Positions 25,523 to 34,418 of a stretch of DNA of 64,000 nucleotides are shown here, in pieces. Within the stretch, counting starts at the first letter, position 1, and every line of letters begins with the position of its first letter. Source of the DNA: Saprospiraceae bacterium (GTDB lineage Bacteria; Bacteroidota; Bacteroidia; Chitinophagales; Saprospiraceae); assembly GCA_020629515.1 (NCBI GenBank), contig JAHDDE010000002.1:16594-80593 (forward strand), written 5' to 3'. Below the pieces are notes generated by a model, which did no database searches, was not told the DNA's origin, and saw only the letters and a program-made list of their open reading frames with translations. The position numbers were made by a program, and so were the translations under genes.

Positions 25523-26753
25523 GGAGTTAGCCGTATTAGAAAAGTTGGAAAAAGAACTGAGTTTAAAAGAACTACAGATCAAAAGTTTATTAACCATCAC
25601 TCAAGCTATCAATGATAATGTTTCTGCTGATGGTTTATTTAATATGTACAGATCCTTCTTAAGCTGGGAAATGGGTATTTCAAAAATGGGATTATTTATT
25701 CCTGATGAAGAGTCTTCAGAAAACTGGATGTGCGCCTCACAGATTAATCTGGAAGATAAGAAGATGGAGTATGACATCATTATCAAAAATATATTGAAGT
25801 TCAATAGACTTCATACGATCAAACCAGAAGATGATGCTTCCTTATGGGATTTTGATATTGTAATCCCAGTATTTCATAAAGAAAGACCCATTGCATATAG
25901 TTTAATTGGAGGCATTAAATCAAAAGATGATCTATATAACAAGATTCAGTTTATCACCACTATTACTAATATTATAGCTGTTGCGATAGAAAACAAAAAA
26001 TTGTTTAAGCAGAAGATCCAACAAGAGCGTCTCAAAAAAGAAATAGAGCTGGCAAGAAATGTGCAGCAGATGCTGATTCCCGATAATCTGCCAAAAAATG
26101 ACAAGTATGAGCTGTCATCTATCTATCAGCCACATTTTAATATTGGTGGTGATTATTTAGATTTTATTGATTTTAATAACGGAAGATTTATTTTTTGTAT
26201 CGCAGATATCTCTGGTAAGGGAGTTGCTGCTGCACTTCTTATGGCCAATTTTCAAGCTATGATACAGAGCTTGATTTTCCAATACCGAGATTTAGAAACC
26301 TTCATTTTTGCATTAAATCAGACTGTACTTCGTGTCACCAAGAGTGATAAGTTCATCACATTCTTTATTGGAGAGATAGATATCCATGCTAAAACGCTTA
26401 AATATATTAATGCAGGACATTATCCGCCCGCACTATATATGAATGGAAAGATTAAAAGGCTTACAGAAGGATGTACGGTTATAGGCATTTTTGATAAACT
26501 CCCAGAGATAAAAGAAGAAATTATTCCACTTGAAGGTGAATGTCTCATTATGAGTTTTACTGATGGTTTAGCAGATCTTAAAAATGAACGAGATGAATAC
26601 TTTGAAGATAAAGGTATAGAAGGCTTCGTAAGTAAGTTTGGTCATCTTGATGCCCAGACCTTTAACGATGAATTGATGAAGGAAATCGAAGAATATAAAG
26701 GGTCTGAAGATTTTACAGATGACATCGCCGTATTAACCTGCAAAGTATTTTGA
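25515..26753 (+). CDS. GAF-PP2C (SpoIIE/RsbU-type) serine phosphatase
   Basis: 412 residues. A short coiled coil (about 3-30), a GAF-like sensor domain (about 35-165), a second helix with LKKEIELARNVQQMLIP (the typical RsbU linker), and a C-terminal PP2C phosphatase with FNIGGDYLDFI, FCIADISGKGVAAALLMA, YINAGHYPPALY and SFTDGLADLKNE. The metal-binding Asp residues are all there. Such proteins dephosphorylate anti-anti-sigma or STAS proteins; none is encoded nearby. It overlaps the ABC permease gene by 8 bp. Confidence 0.92.
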   Translation: MSRELAVLEKLEKELSLKELQIKSLLTITQAINDNVSADGLFNMYRSFLSWEMGISKMGLFIPDEESSENWMCASQINLEDKKMEYDIIIKNILKFNRLHTIKPEDDASLWDFDIVIPVFHKERPIAYSLIGGIKSKDDLYNKIQFITTITNIIAVAIENKKLFKQKIQQERLKKEIELARNVQQMLIPDNLPKNDKYELSSIYQPHFNIGGDYLDFIDFNNGRFIFCIADISGKGVAAALLMANFQAMIQSLIFQYRDLETFIFALNQTVLRVTKSDKFITFFIGEIDIHAKTLKYINAGHYPPALYMNGKIKRLTEGCTVIGIFDKLPEIKEEIIPLEGECLIMSFTDGLADLKNERDEYFEDKGIEGFVSKFGHLDAQTFNDELMKEIEEYKGSEDFTDDIAVLTCKVF

Positions 26754-26789
26754 TATGTCTTATTTTGGTGCTTTTAAGAAAATATTTTA

Positions 26790-27557
26790 ATGAAAAATAA
26801 GTTTGTTGCTGCTCTACTAGCTTTCTTTTTAGGTTCTTTTGGGGCCCATAAATTTTATTTAAGAGATCCTGGAGCAGGCATCTTTTATATAATGCTATTT
26901 GCAATGACTTCACGATTTATGCCGATATCTAGCATTTTGGGCTTCATTGATGGATTACGTTATCTTATGATGTCACCGGAGGAGTTCGATAAGAAGTTTA
27001 ACTCTCGATATTATAAAACCCGACAAAGGAGAAAAACTCAAAGAAAGACGACTAATAGAAATAGGGACTATTATGAGGTCAAAAAACCACGAAAGAAGGC
27101 TACTATCAAGAGCAACCCTTTCAAAAAAAGTGGTATAAAAAAGTATAAAGAATATGAAATAGAAGAAGCACTCGAAGACTTTAAAAAAGGACTAAAAATA
27201 GAGCCCAATGATATATCATTGCTATTTAATATGGCTTGTGCTTACTCACTATTAGAAAACAAGAGCGAGGCATATAGACATTTGAGTCTAGCTGTAGTTA
27301 ATGGATTTAAGGATTTTGAAAAAATTCAAAATCACGATGATCTCGCTTTTGTAAGAATCCAGGAAGAGTACGATGATTTCAAAGCCAATGGTTTTATCTT
27401 AAAGACTAAATCAACTCAATCCAATTCACCAAGATCTGAAGAGCCAATGAACGATGTACTTTTATCACAGCTCAATCGATTGATGGAGCTTAGAAAAAAA
27501 GGTATTCTCACAGAGAATGAATACTTAGTAGAAAGAAAAAAGATATTAGTTCGATAA
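26790..27557 (+). CDS. TM2 domain protein with TPR-like and SHOCT-like regions
   Basis: 255 residues. The N-terminal TM2 domain has two membrane helices (VAALLAFFLGSFGAHKFYL and a second to about residue 60). A very basic linker follows (about 70-115), then a TPR-like segment (about 120-170, EEALEDFKKGLKIEPND), then a C-terminal SHOCT-like segment (LSQLNRLMELRKKGILTENEY). The combination suggests a membrane-anchored assembly protein with its main part in the cytoplasm. Function unknown. It is 36 bp after the phosphatase gene. Confidence 0.8.
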   Translation: MKNKFVAALLAFFLGSFGAHKFYLRDPGAGIFYIMLFAMTSRFMPISSILGFIDGLRYLMMSPEEFDKKFNSRYYKTRQRRKTQRKTTNRNRDYYEVKKPRKKATIKSNPFKKSGIKKYKEYEIEEALEDFKKGLKIEPNDISLLFNMACAYSLLENKSEAYRHLSLAVVNGFKDFEKIQNHDDLAFVRIQEEYDDFKANGFILKTKSTQSNSPRSEEPMNDVLLSQLNRLMELRKKGILTENEYLVERKKILVR

Positions 27558-27560
27558 TAG

Positions 27561-28250
27561 GTGCTTACATCAATACGCCATATTGCTAATGATCTAATAA
27601 CTATTCTTTTTCCTAATTTATGTGTGAACTGTTTAAAAAGCGAACCTTTCCAAGGGGAACAATTCTGTTTGTCTTGTCTTTCTAAAATTCCATTTATTGA
27701 AGATCAAAAGGCAGTTGAGGCATCTTTGATAGGCAAGAAATCTTTACCAAAAGACTTATCCTCTCAATTTGCTTTGATGTACTATTATAAAAAATCAATA
27801 AGTCAAAATATACTTCACGAAATTAAGTATAAAGATAATCCAAGATTGGCGCAGGCACTTGGAGAGGAACTTGCACGACGATATCTAAAACGTTGGCCTA
27901 AGGATGCAATATTAGTACCTGTGCCCCTACATCCTAAAAGAAGGTATAAGAGAGGATATAATCAAGCAAAAAAAATTGCAGAAGGAATTTCAAAGGTGAC
28001 TCAATTACCAATTGATGATAGAATAATTAAACGAGTCTTAAACAATACCTCGCAAACTCAAAAATCACTTGAAGAAAGAAAAGAGCTACTTAAGGATACG
28101 TATGCTATTAGAAAAAAAGTGAATTATGAAAAAGTCATTTTAGTAGATGATGTAGTTACTACTGGTGCGACTATATCAGCTTGCTATAATTTGTTGAAAT
28201 CCATTGATATTGGAGAAGTTTATTTAGCTACGGTCGCAATAACTGTATAG
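27561..28250 (+). CDS. comF: ComF family phosphoribosyltransferase-like protein
   Basis: 229 residues from a GTG start 3 bp after the previous stop. An N-terminal zinc-ribbon-like part with two CxxC pairs (CVNC and CLSC) is followed by a phosphoribosyltransferase domain with the PRPP motif VILVDDVVTTGAT near residue 195. ComF proteins take part in DNA uptake in naturally competent bacteria, probably with single-stranded DNA inside the cell; in many others the role is unknown. The tail of the domain (YKRGYNQAKKIAEGIS) is typical. Confidence 0.9.
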   Translation: MLTSIRHIANDLITILFPNLCVNCLKSEPFQGEQFCLSCLSKIPFIEDQKAVEASLIGKKSLPKDLSSQFALMYYYKKSISQNILHEIKYKDNPRLAQALGEELARRYLKRWPKDAILVPVPLHPKRRYKRGYNQAKKIAEGISKVTQLPIDDRIIKRVLNNTSQTQKSLEERKELLKDTYAIRKKVNYEKVILVDDVVTTGATISACYNLLKSIDIGEVYLATVAITV

Positions 28251-28251
28251 T

Positions 28252-28758
28252 ATGAAAATAGTTGATATAATTAGGGAGCAAGTTTTATTAAGAATCTTTG
28301 AGGAGAATGTAGAAAGAATTATCAAGGTTGTTAATCTTCTGTCTAAAGAAGAGTTGTGGTATTCTCCCAATGAAAACACTAATAGTATTGCTAATTTGAT
28401 CTTACATCTTTATGGTAATGTGAGACAATGGATAGGTTCAGGAGTCGGAGGCTTAGAAGATATAAGAGAAAGAGACATGGAATTTATTACTAAGCAAAAT
28501 TATAATTCACAAGAATTAATTAGCTTGATGCAGGAGTTAAAGCTTGAAATAGAACCAATAATTAATCAACTAACACATAAGGACTTAGTTAAAGAAATAA
28601 CAGTTCAAGGCTTTAATGAAACTGGACTTAGTGCTTTGATTCATGTGATAGAGCACTTTTCTTATCACACGGGCCAGATAGCTCAAATGTGTAAGCTCAT
28701 AAAAGATGTAGACCTAAAGTTTTATGATGGCTTGGATCTAAATATTCTTACTGACTAA
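28252..28758 (+). CDS. DinB/DUF1572-like four-helix protein
   Basis: 168 residues, all helical. His residues in [12 protein letters not shown] and in [14 protein letters not shown] are at the places where DinB-fold proteins bind a metal, some of which act as thiol-dependent transferases. It is 1 bp after comF and is the last gene of the run starting at dtd. Its stop overlaps the pyrH stop on the other strand by 4 bp, with no terminator between them. Confidence 0.8.
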   Translation: MKIVDIIREQVLLRIFEENVERIIKVVNLLSKEELWYSPNENTNSIANLILHLYGNVRQWIGSGVGGLEDIRERDMEFITKQNYNSQELISLMQELKLEIEPIINQLTHKDLVKEITVQGFNETGLSALIHVIEHFSYHTGQIAQMCKLIKDVDLKFYDGLDLNILTD

Positions 28759-29471
28759 TCATTACAAACCAGTGTACCAATTTTTTCTCCAAGGACAACT
28801 TTGAGTAAATTACCAGGAGTAGTTATGTCAAAAACGACAATAGGCATGTCATTTTCTCTGCACATCGTAAAGGCTGTCATATCCATAACTTTTAGGTTTT
28901 TACCTATGACATTATCATAACTAACTTTATCAAATTTTGATGCATTTGGATCTTTCTCAGGATCTGCACTATAAATTCCATCTACACGAGTTCCTTTTAA
29001 TATAGCATCAACATTCATTTCATTAGCTCGCAGAGCTCCTGCCGAATCAGTAGTAAAGTATGGGCTACCTGTTCCTGCACTAAAAATTACTATTCTTCTT
29101 TTTTCAAGATGTCTTCTCGCACGGCGTCTTATATATGGTTCTGCTATTTCTCTCATTTCAATAGCAGAAACTAAACGAGTGTACATTCCGTGTTTTTCTA
29201 GCATACTTTGTAGAGCTAAACCATTTATACAAGTAGCGAGCATACCCATGTAGTCCCCTTGAGCTCTATCTATACCTGTCTCATGAGCATCCATACCTCT
29301 AAAAATATTTCCGCCACCGATTACAATGGCAATCTCAAGTCCTAAGTCTACAACACTTTTAATTTCACGAGCATAATGTTCGAGCATATCTGGAGAGATG
29401 CCAAAGGCTTTTTCTCCTAATAAAGATTCTCCACTCAGCTTAAGTAATACCCTTTTATATTTTAAAGACAT
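28755..29471 (-). CDS. pyrH: UMP kinase
   Basis: 238 residues, full length. It phosphorylates UMP to UDP. N-terminal [15 protein letters not shown], nucleotide-site [11 protein letters not shown], the allosteric and UMP-site region [16 protein letters not shown], and the C-terminal [15 protein letters not shown] are all in place. It follows tsf, as in many bacteria, but a terminator and a -7 element lie in between, so it has its own promoter. frr, which often follows, is not here. Confidence 0.97.
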   Translation of the reverse strand: MSLKYKRVLLKLSGESLLGEKAFGISPDMLEHYAREIKSVVDLGLEIAIVIGGGNIFRGMDAHETGIDRAQGDYMGMLATCINGLALQSMLEKHGMYTRLVSAIEMREIAEPYIRRRARRHLEKRRIVIFSAGTGSPYFTTDSAGALRANEMNVDAILKGTRVDGIYSADPEKDPNASKFDKVSYDNVIGKNLKVMDMTAFTMCRENDMPIVVFDITTPGNLLKVVLGEKIGTLVCND

Positions 29472-29476
29472 GTCAA

Positions 29477-29484
29477 CAAAAGTA
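29477..29484 (-). promoter_or_regulatory. -7 element (TACTTTTG) abutting pyrH
   Basis: Exact TAnnTTTG on the minus strand, ending 5 nt before the pyrH ATG, just downstream of the tsf terminator. It predicts a nearly leaderless pyrH mRNA. No TTG is found at -33. Confidence 0.5.
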
Positions 29485-29508
29485 ATTTTTTAAAATTAGA
29501 CATAAAAA

Positions 29509-29530
29509 AAGCGGCTCAATTGAGCCGCTT
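29509..29530 (-). terminator. Rho-independent terminator after tsf
   Basis: An 11-bp palindrome with no separate loop (AAGCGGCTCAA and its complement). On the minus strand it is followed by a T-run, and it lies 17 bp beyond the tsf stop codon. It ends the rplM-rpsI-rpsB-tsf transcript. Confidence 0.9.
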
Positions 29531-29547
29531 AATATTTTCCAACCTCC

Positions 29548-30390
29548 TTATGAAAGAGAGATATGTTTAAACTCAGTAACTGTTAAATCTGGATGCTTAG
29601 ACTTAAGGTACGACTCTACTGACTGCTTAGAGTCTTTTACAAAAGACTGATTGAGTAGTGTAGTTTCTTTAAAAAACTTATTCAATCTTCCTCTTGCAAT
29701 TTTTTCAAGCATTGCTTCAGGCTTACCTTCATTTCTGGCAAGTTCTTTACCTATTTCAAGCTCCTTGTCAATAACTTCTTGAGGGACATGATCACTATTT
29801 ACAGCGATTGGCTTCATAGCTGCGATCTGCATAGCAACATCCTTACCATAATCGATTAAATCTGGACCTTCCTGATTTAGGCCTACAATAACTCCAGCTT
29901 TATATCCCATGTGGATGTATGGAATTACTTGCCCTTGACCAGCTGCAGTTTCAATTTTTGCGTAGTCTTTTACTTCGATTTTTTCGCCTATTACACCAAC
30001 CTGCTCGATTATTTTGTCTCCAATATTTATAGTTGCATCAAAAGGCAAAACGAGCAAGTCTTCAAGAGAATTAGGTAAGTTTTTTAGTGCTATACCGGCA
30101 ATAGTATTTGCCAGTTCTATGAAACCCTCTCCTTTTGCAACGAAATCGGTTTCGCAACTCAATCGTACAACTACTCCATTATTTCTATTGCCAGAGGTAA
30201 GTGCAATTACCACACCTTCATTAGCTTCTCTTTCTGCTCTTTTAGCAGATAGTTTTTGACCTTTTTTTCTTAAGAACTCTATGGCACCTTCCACGTCTCC
30301 ATTAGATTCGACGAGTGCTTTTTTACAGTCCATCATTCCTGCTCCTGTAATATCGCGCAGGTGCTTTACATCTTTAGCTGAGATACTCAT
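29548..30390 (-). CDS. tsf: elongation factor Ts
   Basis: 280 residues. It exchanges GDP for GTP on EF-Tu. The N-terminal UBA-like part has LRDITGAGMMDCKKAL, followed by FLRKKGQKLSAKRA and the core contact motif RLSCETDFVAKGEGF. The C-terminal part ends with LLNQSFVKDSKQSVESYL. 40 bp downstream of rpsB. Confidence 0.98.
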   Translation of the reverse strand: MSISAKDVKHLRDITGAGMMDCKKALVESNGDVEGAIEFLRKKGQKLSAKRAEREANEGVVIALTSGNRNNGVVVRLSCETDFVAKGEGFIELANTIAGIALKNLPNSLEDLLVLPFDATINIGDKIIEQVGVIGEKIEVKDYAKIETAAGQGQVIPYIHMGYKAGVIVGLNQEGPDLIDYGKDVAMQIAAMKPIAVNSDHVPQEVIDKELEIGKELARNEGKPEAMLEKIARGRLNKFFKETTLLNQSFVKDSKQSVESYLKSKHPDLTVTEFKHISLS

Positions 30391-30430
30391 TATGAGATAT
30401 AATTTTAATTATCTAACTATTTTAAATTAA

Positions 30431-31147
30431 TTAAGCAGTTTCCAATGCTGCTTTTGCTTTTTGTCTTTCTTCCAATCCTGATTTGATTGCATCTACTAAA
30501 TAATCAGTTATGATTTTAATAGACTTTGATGCATCATCGTTAGCAGGTATAGGGAAGTCCACTAAATTAGGGTTACTATTGGTGTCTACCATTGCAATTG
30601 TTCTGATCCCTAATTTATGAGCCTCGGTAATAGCCAAATGCTCATTAGTAATGTCAACAACAAACATCGCAGAAGGAATACGATTCAACTTAGCAACTCC
30701 ACCGAGTACCTTCTCCAGTTTATTGCGCTCTCTGGTTAAGGTAAGTCTCTCTTTTTTAGTGATGCTTGTTAAACTTCCATCAGCTAACATTCTATCGATG
30801 TTTTCCATTTTTTTGACAGATCTACGGATTGTAGCGAAATTAGTCATCATACCTCCTAACCATCTATCAGTTACATAGGGCATGTTAACACTTTTAGCTG
30901 CTTCGGTGATGATATCACGAGCTTGCTTTTTAGTTGCTACAAATAAAATCTTTCTACCAGACTTAGCGATAGAGTGCATAGCTTTCGCTGCCATCTCTAG
31001 AGATTCGATAGTCCTGTTTAAATCGATTAAGTGTACACCTTTTCTTTCTGTAAAAATGTATTGACGCATTTTTGGATTCCACTTCTTCTTCATGTGTCCA
31101 AAGTGTACGCCAGCGTTTAATAAGTCTTGATATTCTACTTTTGCCAT
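30431..31147 (-). CDS. rpsB: 30S ribosomal protein S2
   Basis: 238 residues. N-terminal LLNAGVHFGHMKKKWNPKM, then GRKILFVATKKQA, VTDRWLGGMMTNF and FVVDITNEHLAITEAHKLGI, all standard for S2. A short Lys/Ala tail closes it. 11 bp after rpsI in the ribosomal operon. Confidence 0.99.
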   Translation of the reverse strand: MAKVEYQDLLNAGVHFGHMKKKWNPKMRQYIFTERKGVHLIDLNRTIESLEMAAKAMHSIAKSGRKILFVATKKQARDIITEAAKSVNMPYVTDRWLGGMMTNFATIRRSVKKMENIDRMLADGSLTSITKKERLTLTRERNKLEKVLGGVAKLNRIPSAMFVVDITNEHLAITEAHKLGIRTIAMVDTNSNPNLVDFPIPANDDASKSIKIITDYLVDAIKSGLEERQKAKAALETA

Positions 31148-31158
31148 TATAATCGATA

Positions 31159-31545
31159 TTAACGCTTAGAGAACTGGAAGCTCTTTCTTGCTTTAGGTTT
31201 ACCAAATTTTTTCCTTTCAACTACTCTCGCATCTCTCATTAAGTATTTGTGCTCTTTAAGAGTTGGCCGTGTTTCTGCATTTAATTCAACAAGTACCCTT
31301 GAGATACCAAGACGTATAGCTTCAGCTTGGCCTTTATAACCACCTCCACTTACATTTACTTTTATGTCGTAATCACTACCTACGCCAGCTAATTTGAGAG
31401 GATTCTCTATGTTGTACTGGGTATATGCCATAGGAAAATAATCCTTGTAGTCTTTACCATTGATCGTGATGTTGCCCGAACCTTTTCTAAAGTAGACTCT
31501 TGCTACAGACGCTTTTCTACGACCTATTTTATTAATAGTATCCAT
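31159..31545 (-). CDS. rpsI: 30S ribosomal protein S9
   Basis: 128 residues, normal length. Begins INKIGRRKASVARVY, has GGGYKGQAEAIRLGISRVL, and ends in the universal KARKSFQFSKR tail that reaches the P site. 5 bp after rplM. Confidence 0.99.
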   Translation of the reverse strand: MDTINKIGRRKASVARVYFRKGSGNITINGKDYKDYFPMAYTQYNIENPLKLAGVGSDYDIKVNVSGGGYKGQAEAIRLGISRVLVELNAETRPTLKEHKYLMRDARVVERKKFGKPKARKSFQFSKR

Positions 31546-31550
31546 TATGA

Positions 31551-31994
31551 TTATAGATTTAGTGATTTAGGCTGTTGAGCTCCATGTGGATGTTCTGCTC
31601 CAGCATAAACAAATAACTTTCTAAAAATTGCTCTCCCTAATCTATTTTTAGGAAGCATTCCTTTAACCGCTTTTTCAACAATGGCCTCAGGCTTCTTTGA
31701 CAACATCTCTTGTGCAGTTCTTCTTTTAAGTCCTCCCGGATATCCAGAATATCTTAAGTATTCTTTTGCTCTCCATTTGTCACCAGAGAATTTTACTTTG
31801 TCAGCATTGATCACAATTACGTAATCTCCACCATCCAAATGAGGACTATAAGATGGTTTATCTTTTCCTCTTAATTTGTTGGCTATAGCCGTACACATTC
31901 TACCTACGGTCTGTCCCTCCGCATCAACAATGATCCAGTCTCTTTGGATATCATCTTTACTAAGGTGTTGTGTTTTATAACTTAATGTATTCAC
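31551..31994 (-). CDS. rplM: 50S ribosomal protein L13
   Basis: 147 residues from GTG 31994, which gives the standard N-terminus NTLSYKTQHLSKDDI. The frame is open back to an ATG at 32093, but the predicted transcription start (near 32024) lies after that codon, so the longer form cannot be made from this promoter. Core motifs: DWIIVDAEGQTVGRM, GKDKPSYSPHLDGGD, and KGMLPKNRLGRAIFRKLFVY. First gene of the operon. Confidence 0.97.
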   Translation of the reverse strand: MNTLSYKTQHLSKDDIQRDWIIVDAEGQTVGRMCTAIANKLRGKDKPSYSPHLDGGDYVIVINADKVKFSGDKWRAKEYLRYSGYPGGLKRRTAQEMLSKKPEAIVEKAVKGMLPKNRLGRAIFRKLFVYAGAEHPHGAQQPKSLNL

Positions 31995-32027
31995 AATATG
32001 AAAATTGTATTTTTTATAAAAGAGGTG

Positions 32028-32058
32028 CAAAAGTACGCTACCACAATAGTTAACACAA
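32028..32058 (-). promoter_or_regulatory. promoter of the rplM-rpsI-rpsB-tsf operon
   Basis: On the minus strand: TTG at 32058-32056, a 20-bp spacer, then TACTTTTG at 32035-32028, an exact -7 consensus. The predicted start is near 32024, leaving a leader of about 30 nt before the GTG. A copy of TGATTATCAA lies 42 bp upstream of the -33 box (32100-32109). Confidence 0.75.
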
Positions 32059-32164
32059 GCTTTTAGGGTACTTATTTTGGACACCCTTTTCATAACTTAT
32101 TGATAATCAGTAAAAAAATCGCACAAAATTAAATTTTATGTGATTTTAGAGACTTGTTTTATTT

Positions 32165-33295
32165 CTATTTTTGCTGACATAGATAGGCAATATGATTGAA
32201 TGCTTCCTGATAACCTAGTTTTGCAGCTTGTCGCATATCATTGCATGCTACATCATTTTTCTTCATCCCCATAGAGGCATTAGCTCTATTATAGTAAGCG
32301 GTAGCCATATTAGGATCATTTTCGATGACGTAGCTAAAGTCTGCATATGCATTGTCATATTCATTAAGTTGTAGCAAGGATAGTCCTCTATTGACCCTCA
32401 AAGAAAGATCTTCGGGTTTAGAGGATATCAATTGGTTATAGCTCTCCTTGGCGGTGCCATAATCTTTTAATTTGAAACTTGTAAAGGCGAGATTTTGAAT
32501 TGTTGGGATGTGATCAACTTTTTTTGATGCCGCCATCTTAAATGAAGCATGAGCTGCTTCGATCAGATCTTGTTTTAAAAGACAATATCCCTTAAGATAA
32601 TATGCCTCATAATCATCAGGTTTTAATTCTGTTATTTCGGTTAAGCTTTCTATAGCCTCTTCATACTTTTCTACTTTGACATAGGACTTTGAAAGTTCCA
32701 TCATTGTTATATCCAGTTTGTATCCTTGTCCTACTAAGGTTTCAAAGTCAGAAGTAGCAAGAGCTGTATTTTTGAGTTTAGTATAACAAACAGCACGATT
32801 ATATATAGCTGAAGAATTTGTGGCATCCTTTTCTATAATTAAAGAATAATCTTTAATTGCCTGAGGTATTTTACCCTCCTTCATAAAGGCTAATGCTCTA
32901 TTTTTATAGACATCTGTAAGGTTGGGATCCTTACTAAGCGTTTTATTATAAAAAGAAATTGCTGCAGGATAATTCTTTAATTGCATATTGGCATAACCAA
33001 CATACATATAGGCCCTTGCATGATCTCTATCTTGAGTAATGACTTTTTTGAAGTCGCTGATGGCATTTTCGAATTTTTTTAATTTTAGCAAGCATTTTCC
33101 TCGATTGTAGTATGCTTTAGTATAGTCTTCTTGTATTGCGATGGCATTGCTATAAGAGTTGATAGCGTCTACCCAATTTTTTTCTTTGACAAATAGTACT
33201 GCTTCATTGTAGTGTTTAGCTGCCTCCCGACTAACTTGCGCATTAAGTTGAGTCGAACAAAATATCAGAATTAGAAGAAAAGGAATCGTTTTCAT
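32165..33295 (-). CDS. secreted tetratricopeptide repeat protein
   Basis: 376 residues from ATG 33295, which starts a clean signal peptide (MKTIPFLLILIFCSTQLNAQ). An earlier ATG at 33409 would bury that signal behind 38 residues, so I reject it. About ten TPR units follow (for example YNRGKCLLKLKKFENAISDF, YADFSYVIENDPNMATAYY). It is probably a periplasmic scaffold. It lies alone between the ribosomal operon and the divergent mevalonate genes. Confidence 0.85.
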   Translation of the reverse strand: MKTIPFLLILIFCSTQLNAQVSREAAKHYNEAVLFVKEKNWVDAINSYSNAIAIQEDYTKAYYNRGKCLLKLKKFENAISDFKKVITQDRDHARAYMYVGYANMQLKNYPAAISFYNKTLSKDPNLTDVYKNRALAFMKEGKIPQAIKDYSLIIEKDATNSSAIYNRAVCYTKLKNTALATSDFETLVGQGYKLDITMMELSKSYVKVEKYEEAIESLTEITELKPDDYEAYYLKGYCLLKQDLIEAAHASFKMAASKKVDHIPTIQNLAFTSFKLKDYGTAKESYNQLISSKPEDLSLRVNRGLSLLQLNEYDNAYADFSYVIENDPNMATAYYNRANASMGMKKNDVACNDMRQAAKLGYQEAFNHIAYLCQQK

Positions 33296-33372
33296 AAAAT
33301 GATTATTAAAAATTAACTTGGATTGAGGGCTATTCAGTGTCATGTCCAAAACGAGACAAAACTTAGGATTAT

Positions 33373-33380
33373 TATTTTTG
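33373..33380 (+). promoter_or_regulatory. -7 element (TATTTTTG) before fni
   Basis: Exact TAnnTTTG, predicting transcription from about 33384. That is past the ATG at 33342 and so supports TTG 33411 as the fni start. No -33 TTG is visible at the usual distance. Confidence 0.4.
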
Positions 33381-33410
33381 TTACAATTATCACAGCAAAT
33401 AACGGACATA

Positions 33411-34418
33411 TTGAGTCATCAGTCAGATAGAAAGAAGGATCACATAGATTTAGCAATAGCATCTAAAACATTAGCTCATGAGAAAGACGATCGTTTTAAT
33501 TATGAGCCCCTTTTTGCTGTACATCCATCAGAGCAGCAAGACATTCTTTCATTTTTTATAAACAAACAATTTGGAGCTCCAATTTGGGTTTCGTCGATGA
33601 CTGGAGGAACCGGAATCGCTAAAAACATTAATCAGAACTTAGCAAGAGCTTGTAAAGAGTACCAATTGGGGATGGGATTGGGTTCTTGTAGGAAGATTTT
33701 GTTTAGTGATGAATATTTGTCCGATTTTGCCATGCGACCCATTATTGGAGATCAGCCACTATATGCTAATTTAGGTATTGCTCAGATAAACGAGCTAATC
33801 GCAAATAAGCAGATACATGTGATTAGTGATCTAATAAATAAATTAGAGGCAGATGGATTAATAGTACATATCAATCCAGTACAGGAGTGGTTGCAACCAG
33901 AGGGAGATATCATAGAATGTTATACCCCTCTGCAAACCATACAAGAGCTTATTGACAAGTTAGATATTAGTATAATTGTAAAGGAAGTAGGTCAGGGTTT
34001 TGGACCTCAAAGTTTAGAAGAACTTATGAAATTACCCATTACAGCAATTGAATTTGGTGCTTTTGGAGGAACTAATTTTGCTAAGTTGGAAAATTTAAGA
34101 GATCCTAAAACTGATATTATTGATCCAATTTGTTTTGTTGGCCATGATTGCAGTGAGATGATAAGCTTGATCAATGATAAAATGTTAAATGCCAATGGCC
34201 AATATCAGTGTACGAATTTTATAATCTCTGGTGGAGTCAGAGATTATTTAGATGGTTTTTATTACAACAGTTTGCTAAAAAGTAATTCCGTTTATGGACA
34301 GGCTGCTGGATTCTTAAAGCATGCTCATCAAAACTATGATCAATTAGCTCATTATGTAGAACAACAAATTAGCGGATACAAATTCGCAATGAGGTATTTA
34401 ATTCCCAAAAGCAGATGA
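33411..34418 (+). CDS. fni: type 2 isopentenyl-diphosphate delta-isomerase
   Basis: 335 residues from TTG 33411 (SHQSDRKKDHIDLA), the usual N-terminus. An ATG at 33342 would add 23 residues unlike the family. This FMN enzyme interconverts IPP and DMAPP. Motifs: WVSSMTGGTG, GMGLGSCRKIL, HINPVQEWLQPEGD, KEVGQGFG, and IISGGVRD (FMN/phosphate site). It overlaps mvaA by 4 bp (ATGA) and belongs to the mevalonate-type isoprenoid cluster. Confidence 0.95.
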   Translation: MSHQSDRKKDHIDLAIASKTLAHEKDDRFNYEPLFAVHPSEQQDILSFFINKQFGAPIWVSSMTGGTGIAKNINQNLARACKEYQLGMGLGSCRKILFSDEYLSDFAMRPIIGDQPLYANLGIAQINELIANKQIHVISDLINKLEADGLIVHINPVQEWLQPEGDIIECYTPLQTIQELIDKLDISIIVKEVGQGFGPQSLEELMKLPITAIEFGAFGGTNFAKLENLRDPKTDIIDPICFVGHDCSEMISLINDKMLNANGQYQCTNFIISGGVRDYLDGFYYNSLLKSNSVYGQAAGFLKHAHQNYDQLAHYVEQQISGYKFAMRYLIPKSR

